This document shows, piece after piece, positions 1-11,034 of a DNA stretch of 64,000 nucleotides (within the stretch, counting starts at the first letter, position 1; the number at the start of each line of letters is the position of its first letter). The position numbers were made by a program, and so were the translations under genes. A model generated the notes under the pieces. The model saw only the letters and a list, made by a program, of their open reading frames with translations, was not told where the DNA came from and did no database searches. The stretch lies in the NCBI GenBank assembly GCA_907165065.1, contig OU015550.1, positions 3,250,001 to 3,314,000 on the forward strand, read 5' to 3'. This DNA is from Caprimulgus europaeus (lineage: Eukaryota; Chordata; Aves; Caprimulgiformes; Caprimulgidae).

Positions 1-2097
1 CATTCAGCATCGAGTGACGGTGAAATTTGTCCCAGCTCCTGCCCCCCGCGTGCCCTTGGGTTGCTCCCGCAGCAGCCACCCCCCCTGCATCTCTCTCCCC
101 ATCAGCCTGCTCAGTGCTGAGCACTGCCACAGCTCATCTCACCCACCGCTGGCAGTGCAGGGGGGTCTCTGCCCTCCATGGGGGACAGGGACACGGCCAC
201 CCACCCTGCGCAGGCAGGAGGCTGCTGCAATGCAGAGGACTGGCACTGCTGACACTGCAGGCACGGGCAGCTGCCCGAACTGCCACAGCCAGCGGTGCCC
301 TGTCCCCACACAGGCAGTGACAGCCTGGCCCTGCCATCCCCTGTCCCTGGCAGTAGAGCCGGGGCACCTGGGGCACCCGGGGCACTGAGGAGCTGCAGAG
401 CTTTGGGCCAGCGCTGCTCCAGCATCCGTGCCAGCTGCATCCCGTGACTCCCCAGGGCCCGGGAAGGGTGAGAGGGACAAGCTGGGTCCCCAGGGGTGCC
501 AGCCAGACCCCTGACTGTCCCCACTCTTTTTGCCTTTGCTGTGACACCACCATTAAACATGCAGCTCCCAGTGCAGCAGCCTCGGGGCGCACTGTTGGCT
601 CTGGGTGCCCCATCCTGGGGTCCCCAGTGAGGTACCAGGCACCAGCCCCAGGGAGAAGCTGCAACCAGGCTGCTCTGCCTCCCGGGTTTTTGGCTGCCCT
701 GGCTCCAGCCCCTCTGCTGCAGCCAAAAAGCCAGTGATGGGGACGTGCTACAGGGAACAGCAGCTGCCTACGTGTGTCCCCATCCTGCCTGCACACGGGC
801 TGAGCCTGGGGGGGGACACCAAGGGCCAGGAGGGGCTGCAGAACCTCCTGGTGAGGGTTCTCCAGCTGCAAAGAGCCCTTTGCCAAGGCAGGATGGTGGC
901 AGATGTGCTGCAAGGAGGGGGGCAGAGCACAGAGCGAGCCTGTGTCCCTTTTCCTGTCCCCATCCTGTCCCCTTCCTGTCACCATCCTGTCCCCATCCTG
1001 TCCTGGGGCAGGAGGTTCACACTCATAGTAAATGGGATGGGTCAGGTGTGATCCTGCTGCAGGAGCGGGAGAGTTAACGGGGCTGGGAGGAGAATTGGTA
1101 ATTAATTATTGGTGCAAGCATCCAGGGAAGGGGGATCCATGCTGGCAGCTGCCCTTGATCTGTGGGAATCAGAGCAAGCAGGGAGCACCCCAACACCAAC
1201 CCCCAGCACAAAGCCATGGGACACAGGACACTTCCCTGGTGCAAACCCCTTCTGTGAACACAGCGTCCCAACACGGAGCCACAGCCCAGCCCGGCTGGTG
1301 CCACCCGAGCCGAGGACACCAGGGACCCTTGCTGGGGACAGGGTGGGAATTTGCTGCACGCTGTCACCTCGCAGTTACCAGGGTGGGGGGGGTGGTCCTG
1401 GCAGTGAAGCCAAAGCTCAGCAATTGGAAAGGACCCAACGGTCTGAGCTGGTTTTATTGCAATTAAAGGCTGGGACTGACCTGAGCTGTCAAATCAAACC
1501 TTCGGGGGCTGCAACGGGAAATAACTGCTGCGTTTTGGCTGCTTCTGCGAGCACAGGAGGATAAGGATGAGTGCAGGGGGAGGGAGCCAGGCTGGGGTTC
1601 AGGTTTTCGGCCCTGGGGAAGGTCATTTGCTCTCCCTTATCTCGGCACAGGGCTGGTTGAGGTTCTGTTAAGGGGTGCAGCACCAAATGCCACCATGACA
1701 CACCACATGAAAACCATTTACAGCAAAGACAAACGGACTGGAAATGGTCGAGGAAGCCAGGGGAGCACCACGAGCAGAGCCCAACCACCCGCAAACCCTC
1801 CGGGGAAGCCGGCAGTGGCATCTCCCACCGTGCCACGGTGACGCCGAGGCTGCTGCATCAGCAGTACCCGACCTCAGCACCGCATCCACCGCGGGCACCG
1901 ATGCCCACGTGCTGCTCCTGCTGTGGCCAAGTAGGGGGGGGTGAGATGCCCCCAAGTGTGATGGCAGGTCCTCGGGCAATGCCGATGACACTGACAGAGG
2001 CTCTGCCGCTGCAGGAGCTGCTCTCTGGTTTGCTGCTCAGCTTTCACCCAGCTGAGAGGCTGCGGGTTTCCCACCAGCACAGGACTGATCACAGCGT
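1..2097. other. Left flank, no gene recognised
   Basis: GC-rich sequence with long open frames on both strands that show low-complexity composition and no family resemblance. I see no coding exon. Synteny suggests this is the upstream or first-intron region of PACSIN1 on the minus strand. A short tandem repeat of CCCCATCCTGT type lies at 952-1002. Confidence 0.5.
952..1002. repeat. Short tandem repeat, CCCCATCCTGT units
   Basis: About four to five imperfect copies of an 11-base unit (CCCCATCCTGT and variants such as CCCCTTCCTGT) run head to tail. Confidence 0.8.
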
Positions 2098-2252
2098 GCT
2101 GGGGTTGGAAGGGACCTCAGGAGATCATCCAGCCCAACCCCCCTGCCAAAGCAGAGTCCCTACACCAGGTTGCACACGAAAGCATCCAGGTGGGTTTGAA
2201 CATCTCCAGAGATGGAGATTCCACAGCCTCTCTGGGCAGCCTGATCCGTGCA
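2098..2252 (-). mobile_element. CR1 LINE 3' fragment (minus)
   Basis: Reads as the reverse complement of a CR1 3' end. The stretch contains GGGTTGGAAGGGACCTCAGG, then the 'ATCATCCAGCCCAACCCCCC' block and the 'CTCTGGGCAGCCTG' block that corresponds to the end of the ORF2 remnant. It is 5'-truncated, as usual for CR1. It resembles the copy at 53,147 more than the copies with the GGTCTAGTGGAAGG motif. Confidence 0.9.
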
Positions 2253-4550
2253 ATGCGTGGGGCTGGGGCTGGGAAACGCTCCCTTGGGGCTGGCGAGGGT
2301 CACAGCCTGGAGGGTGAAGGGGGGTGAAGGGGTTTGACTGTGGCATGGCTGATGTGTCCCCTGCTCCAGAGCCAACCCTGTGAGGAAATGGTTAAGCGGG
2401 TGCTGCTGATTCACGCTGGCAGCTCCGCACCCGGCACCCAGCGAGGAGGCAGGATGGGAGCCCAGGGCTCAGCAGCCTGAACTCGAGTCCTCCCCCCTCG
2501 TTGTCACAGCCAGCCCCAAGGCCAGGCGGGAGCTGAGCCTGGACCCTTTCCAAGCCATTGGAGAAGCCTGCAAACAGCTCATGTCAGGGGCCCATCCTCC
2601 ACCCCCTGGAAAAATCCCCCTGGAAAAATCCCTCTGGCTGCAACAGGAGCAGAATGGGAGCCCCTGGACAAGGACCTGAGCCATGTCCAGGTGGGACGGG
2701 GCGGGTGTCCCCTCTACAGCGGGTCCTTCTTGGTGGGATTGGGCCAGGGCAGAGCTGTGGGGCTGGCTTGGACCCGATGCACACCGTTGCTTGAGCAGTG
2801 CATGAGGTGGCTGTGAGGACAGCAGGTCCCTGGAGGCGGCACATAGGTAACCATCAAATCCCTGACTGGTTTGGGTTGGAAAGGACCTTAAAGTTCATCC
2901 AGTTCCAACCCCCCTGCCATCAGCAAGGACATCTTCCAGTGGTGGGAAACTTCTTCTGGGAGACATTTTTCCAATGAATCCTGTGCGGGATGTGCCTGCA
3001 GCAGCTGCCTTGTGTCAGTTAAAGCCATCTGCATTGACCGGGGGGGTCTCAGGACTGGGGGGGGGCCCAGCTGCCACAGGGACTCATTGGACCCCACTGA
3101 GTCAGGGCTTGCAGGCTCCCCAAAACCAGAGCGTTTGCAAAGGAGGTTGAATGATCCAGGAACGTTACCAGGAGCCACGTGTCCCACACGCAGATGGGAG
3201 GACGCCCACCTTGCTGGCTGGGCTGGGGGCCACGTGCCATAGGTGCTGCCAGGTTGCAGTAGCCGAGGGAGATGCGTTTGGGACACACATTTGCTCCAAG
3301 CCCTGGCAGCAAACAGCTTTACATTTTGTGTGTGCTCTGCAGGAACCTTCACCTTCCTCCTGCTCTCCCCAAAGTTATCCCCCATCAAAGTCCCCTTAGG
3401 GATTTTAGGAGCCTCCTTGCAAAGATTTCAGGAAATATTCATGACATTTGCAGATAACTCCAGTGTTTCCCTCCAGGGGAGCTTGCAGCCCAGCTCAGGT
3501 ACGGTGGATGTGCCAGGAATGGGGATAGGCACCACGGTGGGGTGCAGAAGGAGGATTGTCAACCTCACACAACCTGCTCAGGCCTGGGGAAGGGAGATGG
3601 GGCTGAACCTCAGCTCGTGGGGTTTCACCCTGCCTTCCAGCTCTGCAGCGTTCCTCAGCCTGCCGCCTTAGCTTGCCACTGTAAACAAGGATGCTCAGAC
3701 TCCCAAGCAGGGATTTTTGAGGTCCCAGGAGCAGGATTTAGGCAGAAATCCAAATGTGAGGTTTGGAATTAAACCGAGAAGTAGCCAACAACAGTGGAGG
3801 AAGATACAGCACTGCTGGCCCCTTGCTCCTGCATTAGGAAGGGGGGAAACCAGAGCATCAGGCGCTGGCACCAGGAGGTCCTGTCCCCTGGACCTCGGTG
3901 GGACAGACCTGGGGCTGGAAGTGACTGGGGCTGCCAGGAGCAGGGGGATGTAGGGGGACAGCAGGATTTGGCTGGCTGTGGTGGAAGAAGGAGGCTTGAA
4001 GACAGAGGGAGCTCAGAGTGGGGGTAGGAAAACAGGGGAATGGGGGTGGAGAGAGCAAGGGAGGAAATGGGGTGACAATGACAAAAGGAAGGGGGTCAGT
4101 GGTGGGGTGAGGCACTCATTGGGGCAGGGGGACATTGATGGACGGCATAAATCCCCCCCCATCATTTGCAGCTGGGGAAACTGAGGCACAAACCCAGGAG
4201 TGTTGCAAGAGGGGTGTCCCCTTCCCCAACACCCCATCGGACCCATGAGGGGGGTGAAGGTCACATCCCCCCCAGCCTCCCTGGCTTGTAGAAGGGATCA
4301 GGGGACACTGTGTCCCTCCGGGGGGTGCAGACCCCCACTGCACCACCCGGTCCTTGCACCGCATCCCCTCAACACTCACCCCCCATCCCCGCAAAGCACT
4401 CGGCCATCCCGCACCCCCACCCGCACCCACGCAATGGCCCCACGCAGTTTCATCCCCGCAGGGGACCCGGGTACCCGTTGTCCCTTCCCGGGCACCGATT
4501 GTCCCTTCCCGGGTTGCCCCCGGCAAAGCCCCGCAGGGGCTGGGGCTTAC
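2253..4550. other. Non-coding stretch of the left flank
   Basis: Apart from the CR1 piece at 2862-2948, I see no exon, RNA gene or repeat family here. The 3040-3070 area has a run of G tracts. The 3940-4130 stretch is purine-rich on the plus strand. Confidence 0.5.
2862..2948 (-). mobile_element. CR1 LINE 3' tail fragment (minus)
   Basis: The block 'TGGTTTGGGTTGGAAAGGAC' followed by 'TTCATCCAGTTCCAACCCCC' is the reverse complement of the CR1 3' terminus. Only about 90 bases remain. Confidence 0.85.
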
Positions 4551-4700
4551 CTGGGCCGGGGGCCGGGGGCCCGGGGGCTCCGCCGGGCACGGCTGCGCTC
4601 GGCTCCGCTCGGCTCCGCACCGACCGAGCAGCAGCAGCGGCGGCGCGCACGGCTGCGGGCACGCGCCCTGCCTGCAGCCTCCCGTTGCCATGGCAACCGA
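4551..4700 (-). promoter_or_regulatory. CpG-rich promoter and untranslated first exon (putative PACSIN1)
   Basis: A CpG-dense block of about 200 bases. On the minus strand it ends in a consensus donor, CCCAG|GTAAGC, with the exon end at 4551. No coding sequence continues across it, so it looks like a 5' UTR exon. The upstream edge holds a perfect RFX X-box, GTTGCCATGGCAAC, at 4684-4697. In human and chicken, PACSIN1 lies head-to-head with RPS10 in this position, so an alternative PACSIN1 first exon is the simplest reading. The assignment rests on synteny only, because no PACSIN1 coding exon is visible in the window. Confidence 0.5.
4684..4697. promoter_or_regulatory. Perfect X-box (RFX binding site)
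   Basis: GTTGCCATGGCAAC is a 14-base perfect palindrome and matches the RFX family consensus exactly. It sits inside a CpG-rich promoter-like block about 130 bases upstream of a minus-strand splice donor. Confidence 0.75.
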
Positions 4701-4819
4701 GGGATGGAGCCGCTGCCTGCAAAGGTTGTACAAATCATCCGGGGAGAGATGGAGGGGGAGATGGACACCCCTCCAAACACACACACACCCCAACCAAGCT
4801 GCTGCCCCTGGGCTTGCAC

Positions 4820-4877
4820 CCACCCCGGGGTGCTCTCCCCACCCCAGGGTGCTGCCCCCACCCCAGGGTGCTGCCCC
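4820..4877. repeat. Short minisatellite, ACCCCAGGGTGCTGCCCC units
   Basis: About three imperfect head-to-tail copies of a roughly 19-20 base unit containing CCCCAGGGTGCT, directly beside the CpG-rich block. Confidence 0.8.
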
Positions 4878-5139
4878 ACTGCCACCCCGGTGCCCTGGGC
4901 ACGGTCTTCAAGCACCTGCCCCCAGTGCCAGATGGGTGCTGAGCACCCACTGTACAGGGTTACCCCGCTGCTGGGGGTGCTGTGGGCTGGGGTATGGGGA
5001 GGGGGGAGGTGGTGGGTGCCAGGAGCTGGTGGCCAGGTGTGTGCAGGGCCACACATGGGCTCCTTCCCCATTCAGCTGCGTTCCTGGGAGGATTTCTGGG
5101 TCCTGAGTGAGGAGTCCCCCAGAATCCCTGGAGGATCTC

Positions 5140-5556
5140 TGCTGGAGAAAGGTTGAGGGAGCTGGGCTTGTTGAGCTTGGAGAAGAGAAAGATCTGGGGA
5201 GACCTCATTGTGGCACCTCCCTTCCAGTGCCTGATGGGAGCTTAGAAACAGGAGGAGAGTGACTGTTGACATGGGCAGAGAGTGACAGAACAAGGGGGAA
5301 TGGTTTTAAAGTAAGAGAGGGGAGATTTAGGTCAGATATAAGGTGGAAATTTTTCACCCAGAGGGTGGTGAGACACTGGCCCAGGTTGCCCAGAGAAGCT
5401 GTGGCTGCTCCTCCCTGGAAGTGTTCTGGGCCAGGTTGGATGAGGCTTTGAGCAACCTGGTCTAGTGGAAGGTGTCCCTGCTGCTGGCAGGGGGGTTGGA
5501 ACTGGATGAGCTTTAAGGTCCCTTCCAACCCAAACCAGTCTGGGACTCTATTATTC
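5140..5556 (+). mobile_element. CR1 LINE 3' fragment (plus, about 415 bases)
   Basis: A sense-oriented CR1 3' region. It runs from the 'GAGCTTGGAGAAGAG' block through 'GGTGGTGAGACACTGGCCCA' and 'TGGATGAGGCTTTGAGCAAC' to the terminal 'AAGGTCCCTTCCAACCCAAA'. It belongs to the same subfamily as the copies at 11,926, 15,484, 59,971 and 63,140. Confidence 0.95.
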
Positions 5557-8370
5557 TCATCCTGCTGCTCTTTGGGTCCTTGTCCCTCCTGCGCAGGACA
5601 GGACAGAGCAATGTGTCCCCTCCTCTCCTCCCCTGGCCGCTCTGCCACCCTCATGGGCCTTGGGAGGGGGCTGCAGGGTGGGTTTTAGGGCTGAGCCACA
5701 GCTCTTGCTGAAACAAACACCCCAAAACGCTTTCCAAGAGGCAGCCGGTGCCGCCTCCTTGCCAAATGTGCCAGCTGGGAACAGGCTGGCGGGCGAAGGA
5801 GAAAACAATCCATCCCACCTGGCTGGGGACAGTGGGGCTGGGGAAGGGGGTGACAGCTCCCTCCCAAATGCCATCTGCCTCCTCCTGAGCCCCAGGGCTT
5901 GTGCTCGGGGTCACCGGGAGGGAATTATCTCAGGATGCTGGTCCCAAGGGGGGGAGCAGGAGGCTGGACCTCCCCCAAACCCCACAGCCAGGGATGCTGG
6001 GGGGCTGGGAGGATGCGGGTGGGGGTGGTGACAGGTTCTCCCCCTCTCTGTCACCCGAATGCAGCCACATTTCCCCCAGCTCATGGGTGATGTCAGGGAA
6101 ATTAAAAGCCAGCAGGAGACGGGCGCTTCCAGCCGAGTAACCGAAGCTGCTCGCAGAAGCTGCAGTAATGAGGCTGCCAGGCCACTGCTGCCGGGATCGG
6201 GTTGCCCGGAGAATGCCCGGACCTGGTCCCGGGAGGCTCTGCTGGCCCCCAACACCGGCTCAGCTTTCCCCTAACGAGCGCCTTGGATTGCTTAATGAAG
6301 CTCGGTGGGGCTCTCCATCCTGCCTGCCTTCCGGCACCTTCCAGCTTTGTGCCATCCGAGCGTGTCACAGCCAGACAGAAAGGACCCCAGAATATTTGGG
6401 GGGCCAAATGGCAGCAGCATGTCAGACCCAAGTGATCTAACACTCCCTGATCCCAACAGGGGAGCAGGGATGGGCTGTGGTTCCTGCAGGAGCTGGGAGA
6501 TCTCTGTCCATTGGTGTTTCAGTGGGAGAAACTGGAGGGTCCTTGATTAACTGGGCATCATCCTTATGTGCAATGAGTTGGCAGTTCTCAGCGTCACTGG
6601 GCTGTCCCAGCTGCCTTCTGCCCTGACAGCATCCATGTTGCAGAGGAGCAAAAAATGATCTTGGCATTAAGTACGGGGTGACAAACACTCTCCAGGAAGG
6701 TGACACGGGGGATTTCAATGACTTAAGGGTGTTTCCTGGTGCTAACAGCCCATTGCCACCACATGCAGGTAGGACTGACCCACATCTCCTTCCCCAGCAG
6801 CTTGGGCTGCTCAGTGTTGGTAGCAGGCAGGAGTTCTGCCTCCACAGCACGGGGCTCCCACACTGAGTTCCTCCACCAAAAACTCAACCATGACAGACTT
6901 TTCCCTGGCTCTCACCATCCCACCGCTTACTATTTCCCACGGTAAAGTCATTTCCCCTCCTGTAAAATGAGTTTCCTTGTGGGAAGCAGCGGCCGGTATT
7001 GGCAGAAAATAAGCCCTGATTTATCGAGCCACTTGCTGCTCTGAAATTACAGCTCTTTGAGCACCACAGCAAAGGGAGAAGCCAAGCAAATTAGCCCACA
7101 CCGTGGTCTCGTGGCTGCCAGCAGCCTGTCTGTGCAGAGAGCCGGTGGGGGCAGGAGAGGAGAGAAATGCCACCAGCTATCAGCCGCTCTGCCCATCACC
7201 CGGCCACAAAGGCCAATGTGTGAATAAGGAGGGGTGGGGATTTTCAAGCACAGCCCGTTCCCATCTGCCTCCCTACCAAGGAAAGGAAAATAAATTTCCT
7301 AAAAGATGGCAGAGCCCCCAGTTACAGTGCTCTGTGCTGAGCTGGATGGTGCTGGGAGCAATGGGAGAGCCCCCAGCCCATGGTGGGGGGTCTAAGGAAG
7401 GCTGCTTGGGGATGGGGGTAGAGAAGAGTCCTGGCATCTCACTCATCCCGAGCCCATCCTTGGCCTCCCGCTGCCCTTTCCCACTCAATGCTGGGGGCAG
7501 AGGGCAGGGTGAGCTGGGGCTTGCAGGACCAGTGCCCCAACGTTCGCTCCCACCACAGATACGCCACCAGTCCCAGGAGTCCTCTCAGGCTTGCTGGGAG
7601 AATGCAAGCACAGGGCTTTTTTGCATCTCTAATTAGCAGAGGAGGATAATTGGCTGCTCTGCAGCAATTACGCAGAAAGGCAGCCATTGTGGAGAGCCCC
7701 AGCACGGGGCAGGTGCTGCCAGAAACCCGGCTCCCACCGAAACAATCCCCCTCTTGTCTGCTCAGAACCGGCCCCGGGGGCATCTCCGAGCCCTTCCGGG
7801 GAAGGGGCCGGGGATGGGACATAAAGAATCATTTTTCCTGGGAAACTGGTTCTTTCCAGCACAGGCAGCTGCCCGGGAGAAGCCCGTACGTATCACCCAT
7901 GGCCACAGCAATGACCATGTCGGGGTCCCGCTGCCTCCTTCCCCCTGTACCACACCAGCCAGATGCCAGTTCAGCCTCACTGGGAAGGTGCTGGCCTGAT
8001 GCAGCCTCTCCTTCTCCAAGGCTCATCTCTGCAGAAGCGTGGCAGGGTCCTGTGTTCACCTTTGAGGTGTTGCACAAACACCAGCTGGGTTGGCTGCCCT
8101 GCAGGGACAAAGTCTGTCCCTGGGCAAGGTCTCCTTCTCCTGCCAAGCTGTGTTGGAGGAGCCCAGCTCCATCCCAGTCCTGGCAGCATCATCTCCCAGC
8201 ATGGCCAGAGGGACCAGCAAGGTTGGAGACACAGGATTTCCAGCAAGGAGGATCCCACCCCAGGCTTTGCCACGCTACAGGACACGGTCCTGGTGCAGAC
8301 ACCCTTTGCTGGCACCGATGTTCCCTTCCCGTTCTCGCCCTGCCCCTGTGCACGTCACTAATCGATGCCC
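5557..8370. other. Non-coding stretch, no feature recognised
   Basis: Moderately GC-rich sequence without a supported exon, repeat family or RNA gene on either strand. It is probably intronic or upstream DNA of the minus-strand gene to the left. Confidence 0.45.
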
Positions 8371-8375
8371 GCCGG

Positions 8376-8490
8376 CCTCCCGGGCTCACCTTCCTCAATC
8401 CTCTCACGGTTAAACGCAGCTCCCGTCCCGCCGCAGCCCGTTCGGCAGCCGCACACCCTACGGCAGAGCCGCGGGAGGGGACGGAGCCGG
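8376..8490 (-). promoter_or_regulatory. CpG-rich spot with minus-strand splice donor (possible untranslated exon)
   Basis: A short CpG-enriched block. On the minus strand it runs into GAGGAAG|GTGAGCCC, a good donor. It could be a second alternative first exon of the gene lying to the left (PACSIN1 by synteny). There is no coding support, and a chance donor in GC-rich DNA is quite possible. Confidence 0.25.
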
Positions 8491-9967
8491 TGCCAGCTGA
8501 GCGGTCACGGATCAGTGCAGACCCCAGGGCAGGGTCAGCACCGTCAGCAGCCAGTAGCTGATAAATTCCCCAATTTTCTTTGGGCTCCTACAACGGGAAA
8601 GAAAAATCCCAGGAGGTGGGAAGGACCCGCAGGGCTTTGACTGGGATTTTGGGGTCGGATACGACGGGAGCTGCAGTGTGGCTTGTTTGAACCTTTGCCA
8701 GGTCACTTGTGCTGCAGCGATGGCCTCGCACTGAATATTTGGCTTAGGGACAGGGTTTGCCCGGGGAAGGGGGTGCGGGGGCCGAGGGAAGCGGCAGCAG
8801 CTCGAGAGGCTGCCGGGGAAGCTCTAATCCGTTTAGCAAAGTGCTTGCTTTGCCGTTTCCGAGGCAGGCGTGCGAGCAGCGGAGATGCAGGTAGAGGTGG
8901 GCAGGACGAGACAGGCAAGGGCAGCTCTCCCACGCCACGGGATGAGATGGGAGATGAGTATCTCCTGGGGATTGTAGCATCCTGGGGGCTGTCCTGCAAT
9001 GGGGGCTTCTTCCCCCAGCTCCATCCCTGCTCTCCAGGAGAGGAAGAAACCAGGTGATTAAATGGTAGCAAAGCCCCAGGTTGGCAGCAGGCAGCTCCAG
9101 GTGCCTCACATCCCTCAGCCCCTCCTGTCCTGGGGCTGCACCAGCCTCCAGCTCTGCCTGGACAGCCCGAAATGTGCAGGCACAAACCCCCGGCGGGAAG
9201 CGGGGGTACGAGCTGCCCCCAGCCCCATGCACCCCACAGGGACCCCGCTGCTCCCCTCCCAGGGGCAGGCAGTGATCCCTCCAACCACCCTGCTCACCCT
9301 TGCCCAGCCCCAAAATCGCAGCTCTCTTGCCCCATGTGCCTCCAGAGCTCACACCCAGGGGGCAAACGTGGGCTGGGGACAGGGTGGGGGGGGCGAGCAT
9401 TGGCCACTGCCTGACCCCTGCCTAACCCCTGCCAGCCCCCTGCCCCTCACTGCCCCTTCACACAGACCCCAGCTCCCACGGGAGGTGCAGGCAGGTGGGA
9501 TGGGACCTACAGGACCCACACTGTCTTCCCACCCTGTCAGAGACACTGCCAAATCAGGAAAAATGGGTGAATCCAAACTTTTGGGGAGGAACCTGAGGCA
9601 GATGGTGAGCTCTGCATGGCACAACCTGGCAGAAGTTTGGAAAAACCACTTCAAAGGGGCCAGGCAGCTCCTCTGCCAACGGGAGATTCTTTTCCCAGCA
9701 AGCAACCACCAGCATAAAGCAGGGGGGAACCCCCCATTTAAAACCCACCATCCAGGGACCACAGGAGAGGACTCGAGGTGACGACACCACCACGAACCCC
9801 CAGCATCTCATCTGCCACCTGGGGACACCGCTACTGTCACCTGCCCTATGCCAGCAACCCTCACCACATCATGCCCTGGCCAACCCACCAACGTCAACCT
9901 CCCACCTCACCGGGAGCCGTGTTGACTCCCCCTCCCCAAAATCCACGCGGGAGCCGTGTGGCGGTAC
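8491..9967. other. Non-coding stretch, no feature recognised
   Basis: No exon or repeat family is evident. Around 9372-9395 the plus strand carries four or more G runs in close succession, a G-quadruplex-type motif. Confidence 0.4.
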
Positions 9968-10130
9968 CTGCGGGACGTGGGGACGGAGCGGGGCTGGCTG
10001 CCTCCGGCCGCGGCTGGCTCTGCACATCGGCGGGGAAGGTCGGAGCAGATGGGGAGGAGGGGGGTAAAGATCAGCGCGGGGATTAGGGAAGCAGGAATAG
10101 CCAACCAATCCCCGACCCGCCGCGACGACA
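9968..10130 (-). promoter_or_regulatory. CpG-rich block with minus-strand donor (putative PACSIN1 first exon)
   Basis: A CpG-dense block ending on the minus strand in CCCGCAG|GTACCGCC, with the exon end at 9968. It lies about 0.9 kb from the RPS10 transcription start on the opposite strand, a head-to-head arrangement typical of this locus. It is read as an untranslated first exon. The transcription start and upstream exon edge cannot be fixed. Confidence 0.4.
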
Positions 10131-10243
10131 CCTCGGCCGCGCCAGGTGAAAATACGACAGCGGGGACGGGCGGGAATAACCCGGGAGTCCCGCGTGGGAC
10201 GGTGGTGGCGGCGGCGGGGGGTCCCCAGCCTCCCTGGTGTGCT

Positions 10244-10608
10244 CTTCCCTTCCCCTTCCCCTTCCCCTTCCCCTTCCCCTTCCCCTTCCCCTTCCCCTTC
10301 CCCTTCCCCTTCCCCTTCCTTCCCCTTTTTCTTCCCCTCTTCCTTCCCCTTTTCCTTCCCATTTCCTTCCCTTCTCCCTTTCCCTTCCCCTTTCCCTTCC
10401 CCTTTTTCTTCCCCTTTTTATTTCCCTTTCCCTTCCCCTTTTTCTTCCCCTTTTTCTTTCCCTTTCCCTTCCCCTTTTTCTTCCTCTTTTCCTTCCCCAT
10501 CCCCTTTTCCTTTGCCCCCTTTTCCTTCCACTTCCTCTTTTATTTCCCCTTTTCCTTCCCATTTTTCTTCCTTTTCCTTTTCCCTTTCCCTTTTCCTTCC
10601 CCTTCCCT
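10244..10608. repeat. Polypyrimidine tract, (CCCCTT)n and derivatives
   Basis: Pure CCCCTT hexamers from about 10,249 to 10,320 grade into degenerate TTCCCCTTTTTC-type repeats up to 10,608. Almost every base on the plus strand is C or T for 365 bases. Such homopurine-homopyrimidine tracts can form triplex (H-DNA) and, on the G-rich strand, quadruplex structures. The tract lies about 0.4 kb upstream of the RPS10 promoter. The long open frames across it are artefacts of composition. Confidence 0.95.
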
Positions 10609-10614
10609 GAGAAG

Positions 10615-10770
10615 TGTGGCTGTGGTGGGGACATGGAGAAGGTGACGTGTGGGGACACGGAGGGGTGACACTGGTGTGGATGTGGAGGGGTGACACTAAT
10701 GGGGACATGGAGGGAGATGTCTGTGGTGGGGACATGGAGGAGGTGACACGAGTGGGGACATGGAAGCGAT
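10615..10770. repeat. Degenerate minisatellite, GTGGGGACATGGAGG units
   Basis: Imperfect units built from GTGGGGACATGGAGG and AGGTGACAC recur about seven times between the polypyrimidine tract and the RPS10 promoter. Confidence 0.75.
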
Positions 10771-10964
10771 GTCACGGGTGCAGCGTGCAGCGTTATCCGT
10801 GCTGCAGACCTGGAGGGGGCGGCACTGGGGTGGGACGCGGAGCGCGTCTGGTGACACCGCCCATCAGGCACCGCAACGGACACCCCCGAGCCTGGGGTGG
10901 AGGGGGCCTGCGCGCTCCGGTCAGGCAGCGCCGTGGCCACCCTCCTTCCAGCGAGGGGGCCTTC

Positions 10965-11034
10965 GGGAGGCCGGAAGTATCGGCGCGGCGCATGCGCACT
11001 CCTTTCCGCTCTTGGGCCCGCAGCCACCGCCACG
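10965..11034 (+). promoter_or_regulatory. RPS10: RPS10 core promoter and untranslated exon 1
   Basis: The block has an ETS/GABP site (CCGGAAGT, 10,971-10,978), a perfect NRF-1 palindrome (GCGCATGCGC, 10,988-10,997) and then a pyrimidine stretch, ACTCCTTTCCGCT. That stretch fits the 5' terminal oligopyrimidine start typical of ribosomal protein genes, so transcription probably begins near 10,999-11,002. The short exon ends at 11,034 before the donor GTGAGG. There is no TATA box, as expected for this class. Growth (mTOR)-dependent translation through the TOP motif is expected from the family. Confidence 0.85.

Noticed and set aside
134..985. Open frame of 283 codons on the minus strand near the left edge
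   Set aside because: Composition is that of GC-rich non-coding DNA with scattered Cys, Trp, Pro and Gly. No domain is visible, and frames overlap on both strands.
1..10900. Search for PACSIN1 coding exon 2 on the minus strand
   Set aside because: No sequence encoding the start of the F-BAR domain was found, so PACSIN1 is inferred only from synteny and untranslated exon-like blocks.
9907..11033. Long open frames across the CCCCTT tract (Lys/Gly/Arg-rich on minus, Phe/Pro/Ser-rich on plus)
   Set aside because: Pure consequence of a hexanucleotide repeat, which has no stop codon in several frames. There is no family resemblance.
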